DNA from: Paenibacillus nasutitermitis
GTDB taxonomy: Bacteria; Bacillota; Bacilli; Paenibacillales; Paenibacillaceae
Length of the DNA: 64,000 nt
Assembly (NCBI RefSeq): GCF_014641075.1
Contig: NZ_BMHP01000004.1
Span: 186,001 to 250,000, forward strand
Reading direction: 5' to 3'
Shown here: piece by piece, positions 8,881 to 17,347 of the stretch
Numbering within the stretch: the stretch's first letter is position 1
Layout of the letters: each line of letters starts with the position of its first letter
Program-made: the position numbers and the translations under genes
The notes under the pieces: generated by a model
Told to the model about the DNA's origin: nothing
Database searches by the model: none
What the model saw: only the letters and a program-made list of their open reading frames with translations

Positions 8881-10206
8881 TTAGTCCTTATATTTCTCTA
8901 TCATCTTGCGCGTCTCGGCATCCGCGTCCTTGAGCGCTTGCTCGGCCGTCTTGCTCCCGGTTAACGCGGTTTGCAGCTGTACCTGCATCATCGCGGACCA
9001 CTCCTGATACCAAGGCACCTGCGGACGGACAACCGCATTCTCGGCCTGCTTCAGCACGACATCGTAGCCCGGCATATTCTCCTTCAGCTCCGGTTTGTCA
9101 AAGACGCTTTGGTAGCCGGGGAAGGTACCGACATAATTGGTCTCGACCATCAGATTCATCGTGCCCTCAGGTCCGCTCATAAATTTGATGAATTCCCATG
9201 CCGCTCCTTTGTTTTTGGAGCCGTAAGAAATCCCTTGCACCCAGGATCCGATGGTCGTGGCGCTTTTCTCGTTCGTACTTCTGACAGGCAGCAGCGACAT
9301 TTCGCTTTGCCCGATGATTTTGGATTTTTCCTTGTCGTTCAAGGAAGGAAGCGGGACGCCCCACTGGAATTCGAATGCGGTGTTGGCTGTCTGCATAGCT
9401 TCCTCGACATCGCCTTCCGAGTATTGCAGTGAGGAAGGATCGACGATTTTATGCGTTTTGAGCATGTCGACCATCATTTGAAGCGAAGCTACGGTTTTCT
9501 CGTCGGTAAGTTTGACATTTCCCTGGTCATCAAAAATCTGGCCGCCCATCGAAGCGACGATGGCATAGAAATCGACCATGAGCGCTTCGTGCTGCATCCA
9601 GCTCCAGGAAGAACCGTATTTGACGATTCCCTTCTCCTGCAGGTCACGGCTGACTTGAATGAATTCGTCCCATGTAACCGGTGGCTTCTCATAGCCGGCT
9701 TTGCTGAGCATCTCCTTGTTATAGGCGAACGACTTCCAGGAGGATTCCATCGGAAGCCCGTAATAGTGGTCTTTGTATTTGATCAGCTTGTCGGCGAAGG
9801 GCATAATATCGTTTTTTAGCGCAGGGTCAGCTTCCAGGAATTCGTCGACCGGCAGCATCCATCCGGCTTCGACGAATTTGGCCAGATAGATATCGTCCAC
9901 GAAAACGACGTCGTAGGCTGTTCCGCCGCTCAGCATGGAGTTCGTCGTCTTCGATTCAATGTCGCCATATCCCATGGTTTCCCCATTCACGATAATACCG
10001 GTTTTGTCCTCAAACTCCTTCCGGCGTTTCTCGAAAGAAGCTGCCATGTTGGAATGGAAAATCGTCCTTATCTCCGTTCCTGCATAAGGTTTGTCCTTGT
10101 CAACGGCTGTTGTATCCGGATCGGTTGTTTGTGTCTTGGCCGAGCATGCTGTCGTAACGAACGTAACCGCGGCCAGCGCCAGTGCTATCATCTTTGTCTT
10201 TTTCAT
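8881..10206 (-). CDS. Extracellular sugar-binding lipoprotein (ABC transporter)
   Basis: This 441-residue protein has a lipoprotein signal (MKKTKMIALALAAVTFVTTAC), with the lipid-modified Cys at 21, followed by a Ser/Thr/Asp-rich tether. The body matches the family 1 solute-binding fold: YDVVFVDDIYLAKFVEAGWM, YYGLPMESSWKSFAYNKEML and GSWVQGISYGSKNKGAAWEF. GGGAGGG precedes the ATG. Its start codon overlaps the stop of the upstream hydrolase gene (ATGA), so translation is coupled. It delivers sugar to the two permeases downstream. Confidence 0.93.
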   Translation of the reverse strand: MKKTKMIALALAAVTFVTTACSAKTQTTDPDTTAVDKDKPYAGTEIRTIFHSNMAASFEKRRKEFEDKTGIIVNGETMGYGDIESKTTNSMLSGGTAYDVVFVDDIYLAKFVEAGWMLPVDEFLEADPALKNDIMPFADKLIKYKDHYYGLPMESSWKSFAYNKEMLSKAGYEKPPVTWDEFIQVSRDLQEKGIVKYGSSWSWMQHEALMVDFYAIVASMGGQIFDDQGNVKLTDEKTVASLQMMVDMLKTHKIVDPSSLQYSEGDVEEAMQTANTAFEFQWGVPLPSLNDKEKSKIIGQSEMSLLPVRSTNEKSATTIGSWVQGISYGSKNKGAAWEFIKFMSGPEGTMNLMVETNYVGTFPGYQSVFDKPELKENMPGYDVVLKQAENAVVRPQVPWYQEWSAMMQVQLQTALTGSKTAEQALKDADAETRKMIEKYKD

Positions 10207-11027
10207 TTTGAAAACCCTCCCGTTATCGTATCATCGTTGCATCGCCTGTGGCATTGCTTGAGAAACCATTCAATAATCAGGGAAAACAGCTGTTCTTTGA
10301 AGCGGACACCGCTGAATAGATGATCGGCCTCATCTATCGTCTTGCGCTGCGCGCCCAGGGCCTCATAGGCGTAAGCGTTTTCAGGCGCAACCTCTTGATC
10401 GCCGGTTCCGTGAATCACCAGCGCAGGGATGGCTGCGCTGCGGAAGGCAACGAGCGGATCAAGGTTGTTCAGGCTGTCCATGAAGCCGGCCCCTACCGGC
10501 CATCCCAGCCAATCCATCCAGCCGTACCTGACAAGCTGGGCACGATGCTCCGCCTGGAAGAAGGTCGGGAAGACAAGGTGGGGGAAAGCGACCGGAGCCA
10601 GCAGCGCCAGCGTACTGATGTCCGGATGTGCTGCGGCAAGAGCCGCCGCATAAGCGCCGCCCAAACTGAATCCGGCAATTCCGATCCGGCGCCGGTCAAC
10701 CTGATCGAGGCTGCGCAGCAGGTCCAGGGCGGAAGCGGCGTCATCCAGGCCGCTGCCTATCGTGAAGTCGCGGAAATCGCCTTCACTCTCCCCGAGCCCG
10801 CGATAATCGAAGCGGACAACCGCGAAGCCCGCATGCGCAAGGCGGGTTGCCAGCTGCACATGCATATTATGCGGGCCTGTCGCCGTATCCGCGAAGCCCG
10901 GAACAAGGAGGATGCCCGGCAGGGAATGGAAGGCGTTCCTGCCGGAGTCCGGGAGATGGATCCGGCAGGATAGCGCCGAATTACCGATTAGTCTTTCCGA
11001 TGTGCGAACCTCCATGGAATTTGCCAT
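10203..11027 (-). CDS. Alpha/beta hydrolase (possible sugar esterase)
   Basis: This 274-residue alpha/beta hydrolase has an oxyanion/strand motif GILLVPGFADTATGP, FDYRGLGESEGDF, the nucleophile elbow GFSLGG, Asp in IHGTGDQEV and His in DEADHLF. I start at ATG 11027, five bases after the aldolase stop; the longer frame overlaps the aldolase and has no family sequence. It is translationally coupled to both neighbours. Its place in a sugar operon suggests it removes an acyl group from, or cleaves an ester or lactone of, the imported sugar. The substrate is not known. Confidence 0.82.
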   Translation of the reverse strand: MANSMEVRTSERLIGNSALSCRIHLPDSGRNAFHSLPGILLVPGFADTATGPHNMHVQLATRLAHAGFAVVRFDYRGLGESEGDFRDFTIGSGLDDAASALDLLRSLDQVDRRRIGIAGFSLGGAYAAALAAAHPDISTLALLAPVAFPHLVFPTFFQAEHRAQLVRYGWMDWLGWPVGAGFMDSLNNLDPLVAFRSAAIPALVIHGTGDQEVAPENAYAYEALGAQRKTIDEADHLFSGVRFKEQLFSLIIEWFLKQCHRRCNDDTITGGFSK

Positions 11028-11031
11028 CGGT

Positions 11032-11892
11032 TCAGGCTTTCCCGGCGCTGCCCCAGATACGGATTTTGTTCTCAGCCGCTTGGCGGACTGCCTGCCGCAT
11101 ACCGCCAAGCAGATGTGTAATGTTATCCGAATCGGGTTTCTGACGCAGACGCTCCCGGATGGAATCTGCTGCGGTCCTGGACAGCTCCGCATAGAAATTG
11201 ATTTTGCACATGCCGCTCTCCACCAGCTGCCCGTAAGTCTCTTGCGATAATCCCGAGCCTCCGTGTATGACCAGCGGTACCGGTGTGGCTTCGCGGATTT
11301 CCTTCAGTCGGCTGAAATCGATGCGCGGCTCGCCTTTCAATAAACCGTGCACGGTCCCGACGGAAACCGCCAGACAATCGATACCTGTTGCTTCAGTGAA
11401 AACAGCCGCCACATCCGGCTCCGTGTAGATCGGCTCGTCGCCGATCTCGCGGTGCCCATGATCGCCTTCATGGCCGGCTACGTACCCGAGCTCGCCTTCG
11501 ACGGACACGTCGAAAGCCCGGGCAAGCTTGACGACTTCGCGGGTCACCGCGATATTATCGGCAAGAGGCAGATGCGCCGTATCGACCTGCACGCCGGTGA
11601 AGCCGAGGCGTATCGCCTGCGCGGCCATTGCAAGGTCTGTCCCGTGGTCAAGATGCAGGGCGACGGGCACGGAAGCCTCCTCAGCCAGGCGGACCAGGCT
11701 GGGAGCAAGCGCCTTCATGTTCACGTAGTCGAAATGGACGGCTGCGGTGCTCAGAATAACGGGTGCGCGCTGCGCTTCTGCCGCAGCGAGTATGGCTTCG
11801 GCAAATTCCAGATTGATCAGATCAAAGGCTCCAACGGCGTAATGGCCTTGTCTGGCTTGGCTCAGCATATCGTTCATATTGACGAGTGCCAT
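11032..11892 (-). CDS. Class II fructose/tagatose-bisphosphate aldolase family protein
   Basis: This 286-residue protein has class II aldolase features: GHYAVGAFDLINLEFAEAIL at the start, a Zn-binding LHLDHG near residue 80, VEGELGYVAG, SVGTVHGLLKGEPRIDF, the phosphate-binding VIHGGSGL and a final KINFYAELSRTA. It resembles the GatY/KbaY/FbaA group, which cleave ketose bisphosphates to dihydroxyacetone phosphate and an aldehyde phosphate. AAGGAGG precedes the ATG. With the kinase gene just upstream it should carry out the final splitting step of the pathway. The exact ketose phosphate is unknown. Confidence 0.88.
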   Translation of the reverse strand: MALVNMNDMLSQARQGHYAVGAFDLINLEFAEAILAAAEAQRAPVILSTAAVHFDYVNMKALAPSLVRLAEEASVPVALHLDHGTDLAMAAQAIRLGFTGVQVDTAHLPLADNIAVTREVVKLARAFDVSVEGELGYVAGHEGDHGHREIGDEPIYTEPDVAAVFTEATGIDCLAVSVGTVHGLLKGEPRIDFSRLKEIREATPVPLVIHGGSGLSQETYGQLVESGMCKINFYAELSRTAADSIRERLRQKPDSDNITHLLGGMRQAVRQAAENKIRIWGSAGKA

Positions 11893-11907
11893 TTTGTGTT
11901 TTCCTCC

Positions 11908-13341
11908 TTATGGCTTCAGACGCTCCTCCAGCTCGCAGAAACGTGCGAAATGGGAAGCGTAAATGGTTTGTTTGGACAGATCGGGATTATATTCGATTCT
12001 GTTCCCAGCTACTCGCATCGGTTCGCTATTTCTATAACGGTACGCTGTCATGGCAGCCCCGAGCGCAGTCGAGTCCGGTTCGGCCAAGGCTGACAGTCGA
12101 AGGCCAAACACATCGGACTTGATCTGGTTCCACAGTCCGCTGCGCGCGCCTCCGCCGCTAACGACGACGGTGTGCACAGGGTAGCCGGAACGCTCCAGCA
12201 GCGTTATTCGCTGACGCAATGCCAGCGCCACGCCCTCCAGCACCGCACGGGCCAGATGCCCCGGCGTATGTCCCATATGCAGGCCGACGAACGCCCCGGG
12301 CCTGCCCGGATCATCCCGTTCTCCTCCGGCCAGATGGGGCAGGAACAGCAGATTGTCCGCACCCGCGGGTATGCCCGAAGCTTCGTCCAGCAGTTGCCGG
12401 TGCGTCCTTCCGAACAGCCCGGCGACCCAATTCAGGGCGGCTCCCGTTGTGTTAATGCCCACCTCTGCGATCCATGCTCCCTCTTCCACATGAGGATAGG
12501 TATTGATGGCATAGTCAGAGACGGGATGGGGAATTGCCATATGCAGGCAAGTCGATGTTCCGCTGACATCGAAGAGGACGCCTGCTTCCGCAGCCTGCGC
12601 GCCGTAAACGGCGCACAGGCTGTCGGCGGCTCCATTGACAACGGGAATGCCGGCCGGGAAGCCCGTTGCCGCTGCAGCTTCTGCCGTCAACATGCCCAGC
12701 GATTCGCATGATGGCACGATGTTTGGCCAATGGAGCTCCTTCAGGCCGAGCCGCTCCAGCCAGTCCCATGCCCATTCGCCGGCGTGAATATCGAAAGCCA
12801 GCGTGCAGGCGGCGTGTGTGGGATCCGTCGCGATCGTACCGGTCAAATGCCAGCCGACCGCATCCCGGGGTTGAAGGATGGCACTGCCAGGAGCGAGTGA
12901 TTCTGGGTCATGCTCCAGCAGCCAGAGCAGCTTCGGCAGCACATAGAAGGGGCTGGGCGCTTCCCCGGTCCGGCGGTGAATCTCCGCCGCGCCGAATGTG
13001 TCGATCAACAGCTCGCTTTCGCGGATGGCGCGGTTATCCTGATAGATATAGCCGGTATGAAACAGCTGACCATCCGGACGCAGAAGCGTGAACGAGGGGC
13101 ATTGCCCTGTGAGGCCGATTGCGCGAACGCTACCAATGCGTTCGCCCAATTGATCCGCGAGAGCCCTCATCGCAGCGACCGCTCCGTCCAGCCATTCGGT
13201 GGGCCGCTGCTGCGCCTGCGCGCCTTCTGAATATTCCGTGTGCAGCGCGCAGCGCCCTTCGGCAATCGTTTCTCCGCGATCGCTGAAGGCGACCGCCCGC
13301 ACGCCCGAGGTCCCAATATCCACGCCTACGTAGATCGACAT
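11908..13341 (-). CDS. FGGY family carbohydrate kinase
   Basis: This 477-residue protein has the FGGY sugar kinase layout: N-terminal ATPase motif VGVDIGTSGVRAVAFS, the substrate-domain piece IGLTGQCPSF, GAADSLCAVYGAQ in the second domain, and the C-terminal adenine-site motif VSGGGARSGLWNQIKSDVFG. Length is normal for gluconate/xylulose-type kinases. AGGCAGGGATAA precedes the ATG. It lies 7 bases after the NagB-like gene and 15 bases before the aldolase. It should phosphorylate a ketose or sugar acid before isomerisation and cleavage. The precise sugar cannot be assigned. Confidence 0.9.
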   Translation of the reverse strand: MSIYVGVDIGTSGVRAVAFSDRGETIAEGRCALHTEYSEGAQAQQRPTEWLDGAVAAMRALADQLGERIGSVRAIGLTGQCPSFTLLRPDGQLFHTGYIYQDNRAIRESELLIDTFGAAEIHRRTGEAPSPFYVLPKLLWLLEHDPESLAPGSAILQPRDAVGWHLTGTIATDPTHAACTLAFDIHAGEWAWDWLERLGLKELHWPNIVPSCESLGMLTAEAAAATGFPAGIPVVNGAADSLCAVYGAQAAEAGVLFDVSGTSTCLHMAIPHPVSDYAINTYPHVEEGAWIAEVGINTTGAALNWVAGLFGRTHRQLLDEASGIPAGADNLLFLPHLAGGERDDPGRPGAFVGLHMGHTPGHLARAVLEGVALALRQRITLLERSGYPVHTVVVSGGGARSGLWNQIKSDVFGLRLSALAEPDSTALGAAMTAYRYRNSEPMRVAGNRIEYNPDLSKQTIYASHFARFCELEERLKP

Positions 13342-13347
13342 CCGTTG

Positions 13348-14088
13348 TTATCCCTGCCTTTCGGACGAAACAAGCAGCTTCGCGGCTTCCTTGTCGGCAA
13401 GCACGGTCAAATTTCCGGCCTCCTGCAGAAATGAAGCGGGCACAGCTGACGTAACAGGTCCATGCAGCGCTTTCAACAGCGATTCTGCTTTCGCGGAACC
13501 GGAAGCCATCAGCAATATCCGCTTCGCGGATAAAATATTGGCCATGCCGATTGTCATGCCATACTGCGGTACCGCGTCACTCCAGTATTCGTAATTATGA
13601 TCCAGCGTTTCATTTGTCAGTGCCACAATCCGGGACCGGGTTGCAGGCAGCGAGCCGGGTTCATTAAAGCCGATATGGCCATTGCGCCCGATGCCTTCCA
13701 CAATCAAATCCATGCCTCCTGAGGTCTGGAGCAGCCGGTCGAACCGCTCGCAGGCGAGCTGAGGCTCGGGATCCTCGCCGCTCATTCGAAATACCCGATC
13801 CTGCCCGATACCGCAAGGCTCAAGCAGCTCGCGTTTGAGCCAGGCGTACAGGCTGCGGCGGTCATCTGGAGGCACCCCGAGATATTCTTCGGTCGAGAAT
13901 ACCCGTATATCTTGTAAAGGCAACCGGCCTTCGCGATAACGCGCGCACAGCCGCTTGTATAAGCCCATCGGCGTGTTGCCTGTCGTTAAACCAAGCGCCG
14001 CAGATGGTTTATCGGCAATGACGGAAGCGACGATATCCGCCGCCGCATCGCTCATTTCCTCGTATCCATCAACAATGATCAGCTTCAT
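13348..14088 (-). CDS. NagB-like glucosamine-6-phosphate isomerase/deaminase family protein
   Basis: This 246-residue protein belongs to the NagB/RpiA/6-phosphogluconolactonase fold: GLTTGNTPMGLYKRL binds sugar phosphate, and GIGRNGHIGFNEPGS matches the NagB catalytic loop. Aligned by eye to E. coli NagB, His143 and Glu148 are kept (H138, E143 here), but Asp72 of the DEY motif is Glu (STEEYLG, E67) and Asp141 of NDGH is Asn (N136). This may mean a different sugar phosphate or a changed reaction. The start is ATG 14088 with GAGG 7 bases upstream; a TTG at 14100 is less likely. Confidence 0.82.
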   Translation of the reverse strand: MKLIIVDGYEEMSDAAADIVASVIADKPSAALGLTTGNTPMGLYKRLCARYREGRLPLQDIRVFSTEEYLGVPPDDRRSLYAWLKRELLEPCGIGQDRVFRMSGEDPEPQLACERFDRLLQTSGGMDLIVEGIGRNGHIGFNEPGSLPATRSRIVALTNETLDHNYEYWSDAVPQYGMTIGMANILSAKRILLMASGSAKAESLLKALHGPVTSAVPASFLQEAGNLTVLADKEAAKLLVSSERQG

Positions 14089-14096
14089 ATGCAACC

Positions 14097-14393
14097 TCAA
14101 TCTTCCAGTCTGTAATCGATTGTAATGCGGTCTGTCGCAAGGGGCCGGAAATAATCGTCCGCATAAGCGACATGGATGGGGTGATGCTTATAAAGCTCGA
14201 TTACGCTTTCATCCTGAAAATCCACGGCCAGGTTGTAACGGTAACGTGCGTCGTCCTTGACGGCTGTTCCAAAGGAGAACCGGGTGACACCGGGAATTTG
14301 CAACAGCTGCTCCCGGCCTCTTGCGATAACAGCCAAACATTCCTCGTTGGTCGCGTCTTCGCGAATATTGAACACAATAAGATGCCGAATCAT
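14097..14393 (-). CDS. Dabb (stress-responsive A/B barrel) domain protein
   Basis: This protein of about 98 residues has the ferredoxin-like Dabb pattern: MIRHLIVFNIREDA, GVTRFSFGTAV, YNLAVDFQDESVIELYKHHPIH and a final strand TIDYRL. AAGGAG, which overlaps the end of the upstream gene, is 8 bases from ATG 14393. ATG 14397-14399 overlaps the upstream stop but is only 2 bases away from the same site. Dabb proteins form dimeric barrels and some are small-molecule enzymes. Several are found in Paenibacillus sugar operons next to TIM-barrel isomerases, but the reaction is unknown. Confidence 0.75.
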   Translation of the reverse strand: MIRHLIVFNIREDATNEECLAVIARGREQLLQIPGVTRFSFGTAVKDDARYRYNLAVDFQDESVIELYKHHPIHVAYADDYFRPLATDRITIDYRLED

Positions 14394-14395
14394 TG

Positions 14396-15265
14396 TCATT
14401 GCTCCTTCTTCGATCGTCTGAGGGCTTCGGTCCATTGCGCAAGCACATAATTCCGTGAGGATGCGATCCGATCTTCCTTCAGATGTTCCAGGATTACGGG
14501 TCCTTCATAACCGCAGCCGACTAATAAATCCATAAACAGCGGATAGTCGATTGCCCCTTCGCCAGCGCCAAGCCAACTGAAATGACCTTGCGGATCGGGC
14601 CGGCAATCTTCGGCATGCACCAGGCCGATATACGGCGCAATGCGGCGGAACATATCGGCAAGCACCAGTTCCTGCTCATTGAGGGTGACTCGGGTCAGCA
14701 TGCCCACCGGATCGGCGATCAGTTTGACATTGCTTTGGCCAATCCGCTCCATCAGCTCAACTGCCCGCGCGGGCGAATAGGCCACGTTCATGACATAAGG
14801 CTCCAGCGCCAGCTCGATTCCCTGATCGCGCGCTTCTTGGGCAAACGGTTTCAAAGTGTCCACCAGCAATGCCATTGCCTGCTCGGTGGAATTGGAGGGG
14901 TCCCATTCCCATTCGCTCTGGGGATGAAATGTGCCTGTTTCCGTACAGAGCATCGGGACTCCCGTCTGCTGGCAGAGCCGAATGAGACCGGAGAACTGGC
15001 GGTGAATGGCGCTCCGCTGCCTGTCGTCGGGATGAAGCAAATTGCTGTATCCCGATACGGCTGTAATGACCACCCCGGCTTGGCTGAATGCGTTGGCAAT
15101 GCGTTTGCAAACAGCAGGCGAGGGATTCTCGAAGTCGATATCCAAGCCCGGATAAGAGCTCAATACGACACTGTTCAAGTTAAGCCCGGCGATTTTGAAG
15201 GCCAGCTCCTCAATGGTATCGGCCGCAACATATTCCGTAAAAACACCCAGGTTCAAGTTGTTCAC
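14396..15265 (-). CDS. Sugar phosphate isomerase/epimerase family TIM barrel
   Basis: This 289-residue TIM-barrel protein is of the AP-endonuclease-2/xylose isomerase type. Candidate metal ligands are the Glu in MLCTETGTF, Glu in ELALEPYV, Asp in KLIADPVGML, His in GLVHAEDCRP and Glu in VILEHLKED. The start is probably GTG 15265, although an in-frame TTG three codons on has better spacing from AAAGGA. It is a distant relative of the 4090-4974 gene. Next to the Gfo/Idh dehydrogenase it may handle a keto-sugar intermediate. Such dehydrogenase/isomerase pairs are common in sugar and inositol breakdown. Confidence 0.82.
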   Translation of the reverse strand: MNNLNLGVFTEYVAADTIEELAFKIAGLNLNSVVLSSYPGLDIDFENPSPAVCKRIANAFSQAGVVITAVSGYSNLLHPDDRQRSAIHRQFSGLIRLCQQTGVPMLCTETGTFHPQSEWEWDPSNSTEQAMALLVDTLKPFAQEARDQGIELALEPYVMNVAYSPARAVELMERIGQSNVKLIADPVGMLTRVTLNEQELVLADMFRRIAPYIGLVHAEDCRPDPQGHFSWLGAGEGAIDYPLFMDLLVGCGYEGPVILEHLKEDRIASSRNYVLAQWTEALRRSKKEQ

Positions 15266-15314
15266 TTCCTTTCGCGGGTAAAGGGCTCACCGGTCGAACT
15301 TGCGAGTCGGAGGC

Positions 15315-16361
15315 TTAGAGATCAAGCGGCTTGGGAAATACGGATTCCACGCCGACTTTTCTGCCGGTCAGAGCGGAACGGTGTGTAGCCTCCATAATTT
15401 CCAGCACATGTACCGCATGCTCGCCCGACATGAGCGGCTTCTTGCCAGTGGCCAGGCATTCGGCGATGTAACTGCCGCCGCCATCCCAGGCATAACTTCC
15501 CTGATCCTGGCACTGTCTTTCCCATTGACCCGGTGCGCCGCCCATAACACGGACTCCGCGAGGTTCCCAATCGAAGCCTTCCAGAGCCAGCGCGCCTTTC
15601 GTGCCGATGATCTGCACAGACCAGTCCTCCATTTGGTTACCGTAAACAAAACCGGTTTGCACAACGGAAAAGACGGCATTTCCATGGTCAAGTATGAGTG
15701 CTGTGTTGTCATCAGCTTCGACGGTGATCGCTTCGCCTTCGACGACACGTTCGGGAATGGCGATGCCTGACATGGCTACGACCGATTTGGCCGGGCCCAG
15801 CAGTCCCGTCAGGGTGGTGATGTTATAAACGCCAAGATCGAACAATGACCCGCCGCCTTTTTTGTAAAACCATTGGCCCCATGAAGGACCCCCGGTTCCA
15901 TAAATTCCTTGAGCGGTAAATGGTTTGCCGATTGCTCCCGATTCGATCATCTCCGACATATATCGGAATGCAGGGGATGCCGGCGTATTCGGAGCCGACC
16001 ACAGTCCCAGTCCCTGCTGCTTTGCATAAGCGACAAGCTCATGCGCCGACTTCAGTTCGGTTGAGATCGGTTTCTCGACCCAGACATGCTTGCCTGCTTC
16101 CAGCGCGAGCCGGCTGTATGGCTCGTGAAACGGCATGGAAGTCAAATTGACAAGCAAATCAAAAGCTTCTTCTCTAAGCATCTGTTCGAAATCTCCGTAA
16201 TAACGCTCGATCTCGTAAGTGGCCGCAAGTTCCTTGGCTCGTTCAATCCGGCTGTCGCACACGGCGACGACTTCGGCATACTGATTATTTTTCTTCATGT
16301 TCGGGATGTAGCAGGTTGCAACATTTCCACAGCCCACCACAGCCACACGCACTTTGCTCAT
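15315..16361 (-). CDS. Gfo/Idh/MocA family NAD(P)-dependent sugar dehydrogenase
   Basis: This 348-residue oxidoreductase has the N-terminal Rossmann motif VAVVGCGNVATCYIP, the family motif KHVWVEKPIS with catalytic Lys, and GGGSLFDLGVYNI in the second domain, where the Asp/Tyr residues line the active site. It should oxidise a hydroxyl of a sugar, often at C3, with NAD(P). It is the first gene of the operon, about 90 bases after a recognisable promoter, with GGAGGGA before the ATG. The substrate is unknown. Confidence 0.88.
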   Translation of the reverse strand: MSKVRVAVVGCGNVATCYIPNMKKNNQYAEVVAVCDSRIERAKELAATYEIERYYGDFEQMLREEAFDLLVNLTSMPFHEPYSRLALEAGKHVWVEKPISTELKSAHELVAYAKQQGLGLWSAPNTPASPAFRYMSEMIESGAIGKPFTAQGIYGTGGPSWGQWFYKKGGGSLFDLGVYNITTLTGLLGPAKSVVAMSGIAIPERVVEGEAITVEADDNTALILDHGNAVFSVVQTGFVYGNQMEDWSVQIIGTKGALALEGFDWEPRGVRVMGGAPGQWERQCQDQGSYAWDGGGSYIAECLATGKKPLMSGEHAVHVLEIMEATHRSALTGRKVGVESVFPKPLDL

Positions 16362-16432
16362 TGTTGTCCCTCCGTTATCGATCCGATGCCCGCTGCAGAC
16401 GGGTTAAAATTGATACGTACGTTTCATTAGGT

Positions 16433-16467
16433 CATCCGTACAAAAATATTATACATCTGTACCTATA
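16433..16467 (-). promoter_or_regulatory. Putative GntR operator pair in the operon promoter
   Basis: Read on the minus strand, GTACAGATG (16454-16462) and GTACGGATG (16433-16441) start 21 bases apart, about two helical turns. The first is part of a 15-mer, TATAGGTAC-AG-ATGT, that recurs with two changes at 17348-17362 before the regulator gene. One copy lies between the -35 and -10 boxes. I infer binding by the GntR protein encoded at 16580-17317. Confidence 0.55.
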
Positions 16468-16476
16468 AGTTGGCTA
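16448..16476 (-). promoter_or_regulatory. Promoter of the ten-gene sugar operon
   Basis: On the minus strand TAGCCA (16471-16476) and a perfect TATAAT (16448-16453) are separated by 17 bases. It lies just after the regulator's terminator and about 90 bases before the dehydrogenase start. Confidence 0.65.
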
Positions 16477-16507
16477 GTCCCGTTTTGAAAAAATGTTTAA
16501 TCTGCGC

Positions 16508-16555
16508 AAAAAAGCCTCCGAATCCGGCTCAACATCGGCTGGATACAAAGGCTTT
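16508..16555 (-). terminator. Terminator after the GntR gene
   Basis: On the minus strand AAAGCCT pairs with AGGCTTT, extended by inner ATCC/GGAT pairing, and is followed by TTTTTT. It separates regulator transcription from the operon promoter. Confidence 0.78.
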
Positions 16556-16579
16556 AGCAGGTGAAAAAAGGGGGGCAGG

Positions 16580-17317
16580 TTATACGCGGAACAGCTCCAC
16601 GAAGTAACGGCACCGGTCCCCGCGTACGATAGATTGGGAAAGCTCCACGCGGCTGTTATTGTTCAAATAACCGATCCTTTCGATATACAGAGCCGGCGCA
16701 CCTACCGGAACGTCCAGCATCCGCGAAGCGAAATCATCCACAAGCACAGGCTCGAAATAATCGACGACATGGTCCATCTTAATCTCATATTTCTCTTCGA
16801 ATAACGAATACAAGGACTTGGTTTGCTGCACTTCCTCCTGCGTGAGGCGGCCGAAGTGGCGCTGCGGCAAAAAGGTTGTCTCCAGCATGATCAGCTCCCC
16901 GTCAACCAGACGCAGACGTACAAGCTTGATGACAGGCTCGCCTTCGTCCAGATCCAGCTTTTCTTGAATGGCGGGCTTTGGCAGCACCCATTCAAATTCG
17001 ATGATCCGATGCTCGGGATTCAGTCCGCGTTCGATCATATCCTGCGAGAAGCTGTACAAATTACGCAGCTTCGTTTCGATTTTCGGTTTGTTCACAAAGG
17101 TCCCCCGCCCTTGCTGGCGGACGAGCAGGCCCTGGTGCACAAGCTCTGTGACTGCCTGCCGGACTGTAGCGCGGCTGACCGAATAACGGTCAGACAGGAC
17201 GGTTTCGGTCGGTATGGCTTGTCCCGGCTTTAAATCGCCGTTGCGGATATCCTCTGCGATAATCTGTTGAATTTGAACGTAAAGCGGAATTTTCTGTCCT
17301 GAACGTAATTTGTTCAT
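16580..17317 (-). CDS. GntR/HutC-type regulator with UTRA domain
   Basis: This 245-residue regulator has an N-terminal winged helix (PLYVQIQQIIAEDIRNGDLK, then LSDRYSVSRATVRQAVTELV and GRGTFV). From about residue 90 follows a UTRA effector domain with ELIMLETTFLPQRHF and the C-terminal VELSQSIVRGDRCRYFVEL. UTRA domains usually bind sugar phosphates, so a pathway intermediate probably relieves repression. It is transcribed in the same direction as the operon but from its own promoter. Both control regions share the GTACRNATG motif. The ribosome site (AAAGGA) is weak and unusually far from the ATG. Confidence 0.9.
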   Translation of the reverse strand: MNKLRSGQKIPLYVQIQQIIAEDIRNGDLKPGQAIPTETVLSDRYSVSRATVRQAVTELVHQGLLVRQQGRGTFVNKPKIETKLRNLYSFSQDMIERGLNPEHRIIEFEWVLPKPAIQEKLDLDEGEPVIKLVRLRLVDGELIMLETTFLPQRHFGRLTQEEVQQTKSLYSLFEEKYEIKMDHVVDYFEPVLVDDFASRMLDVPVGAPALYIERIGYLNNNSRVELSQSIVRGDRCRYFVELFRV

Positions 17318-17347
17318 ACAAATTTAATCCATCCTTTCTCTCTCTAA

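Noticed and set aside
11347..12093. Plus-strand ORF of 248 codons opposite the aldolase and kinase genes
   Set aside because: It spans two genuine minus-strand genes and lacks a start signal or family similarity.
14582..15388. Plus-strand ORF of 268 codons within the sugar operon
   Set aside because: It lies opposite the TIM-barrel isomerase, which has clear family motifs and coupling to neighbours.
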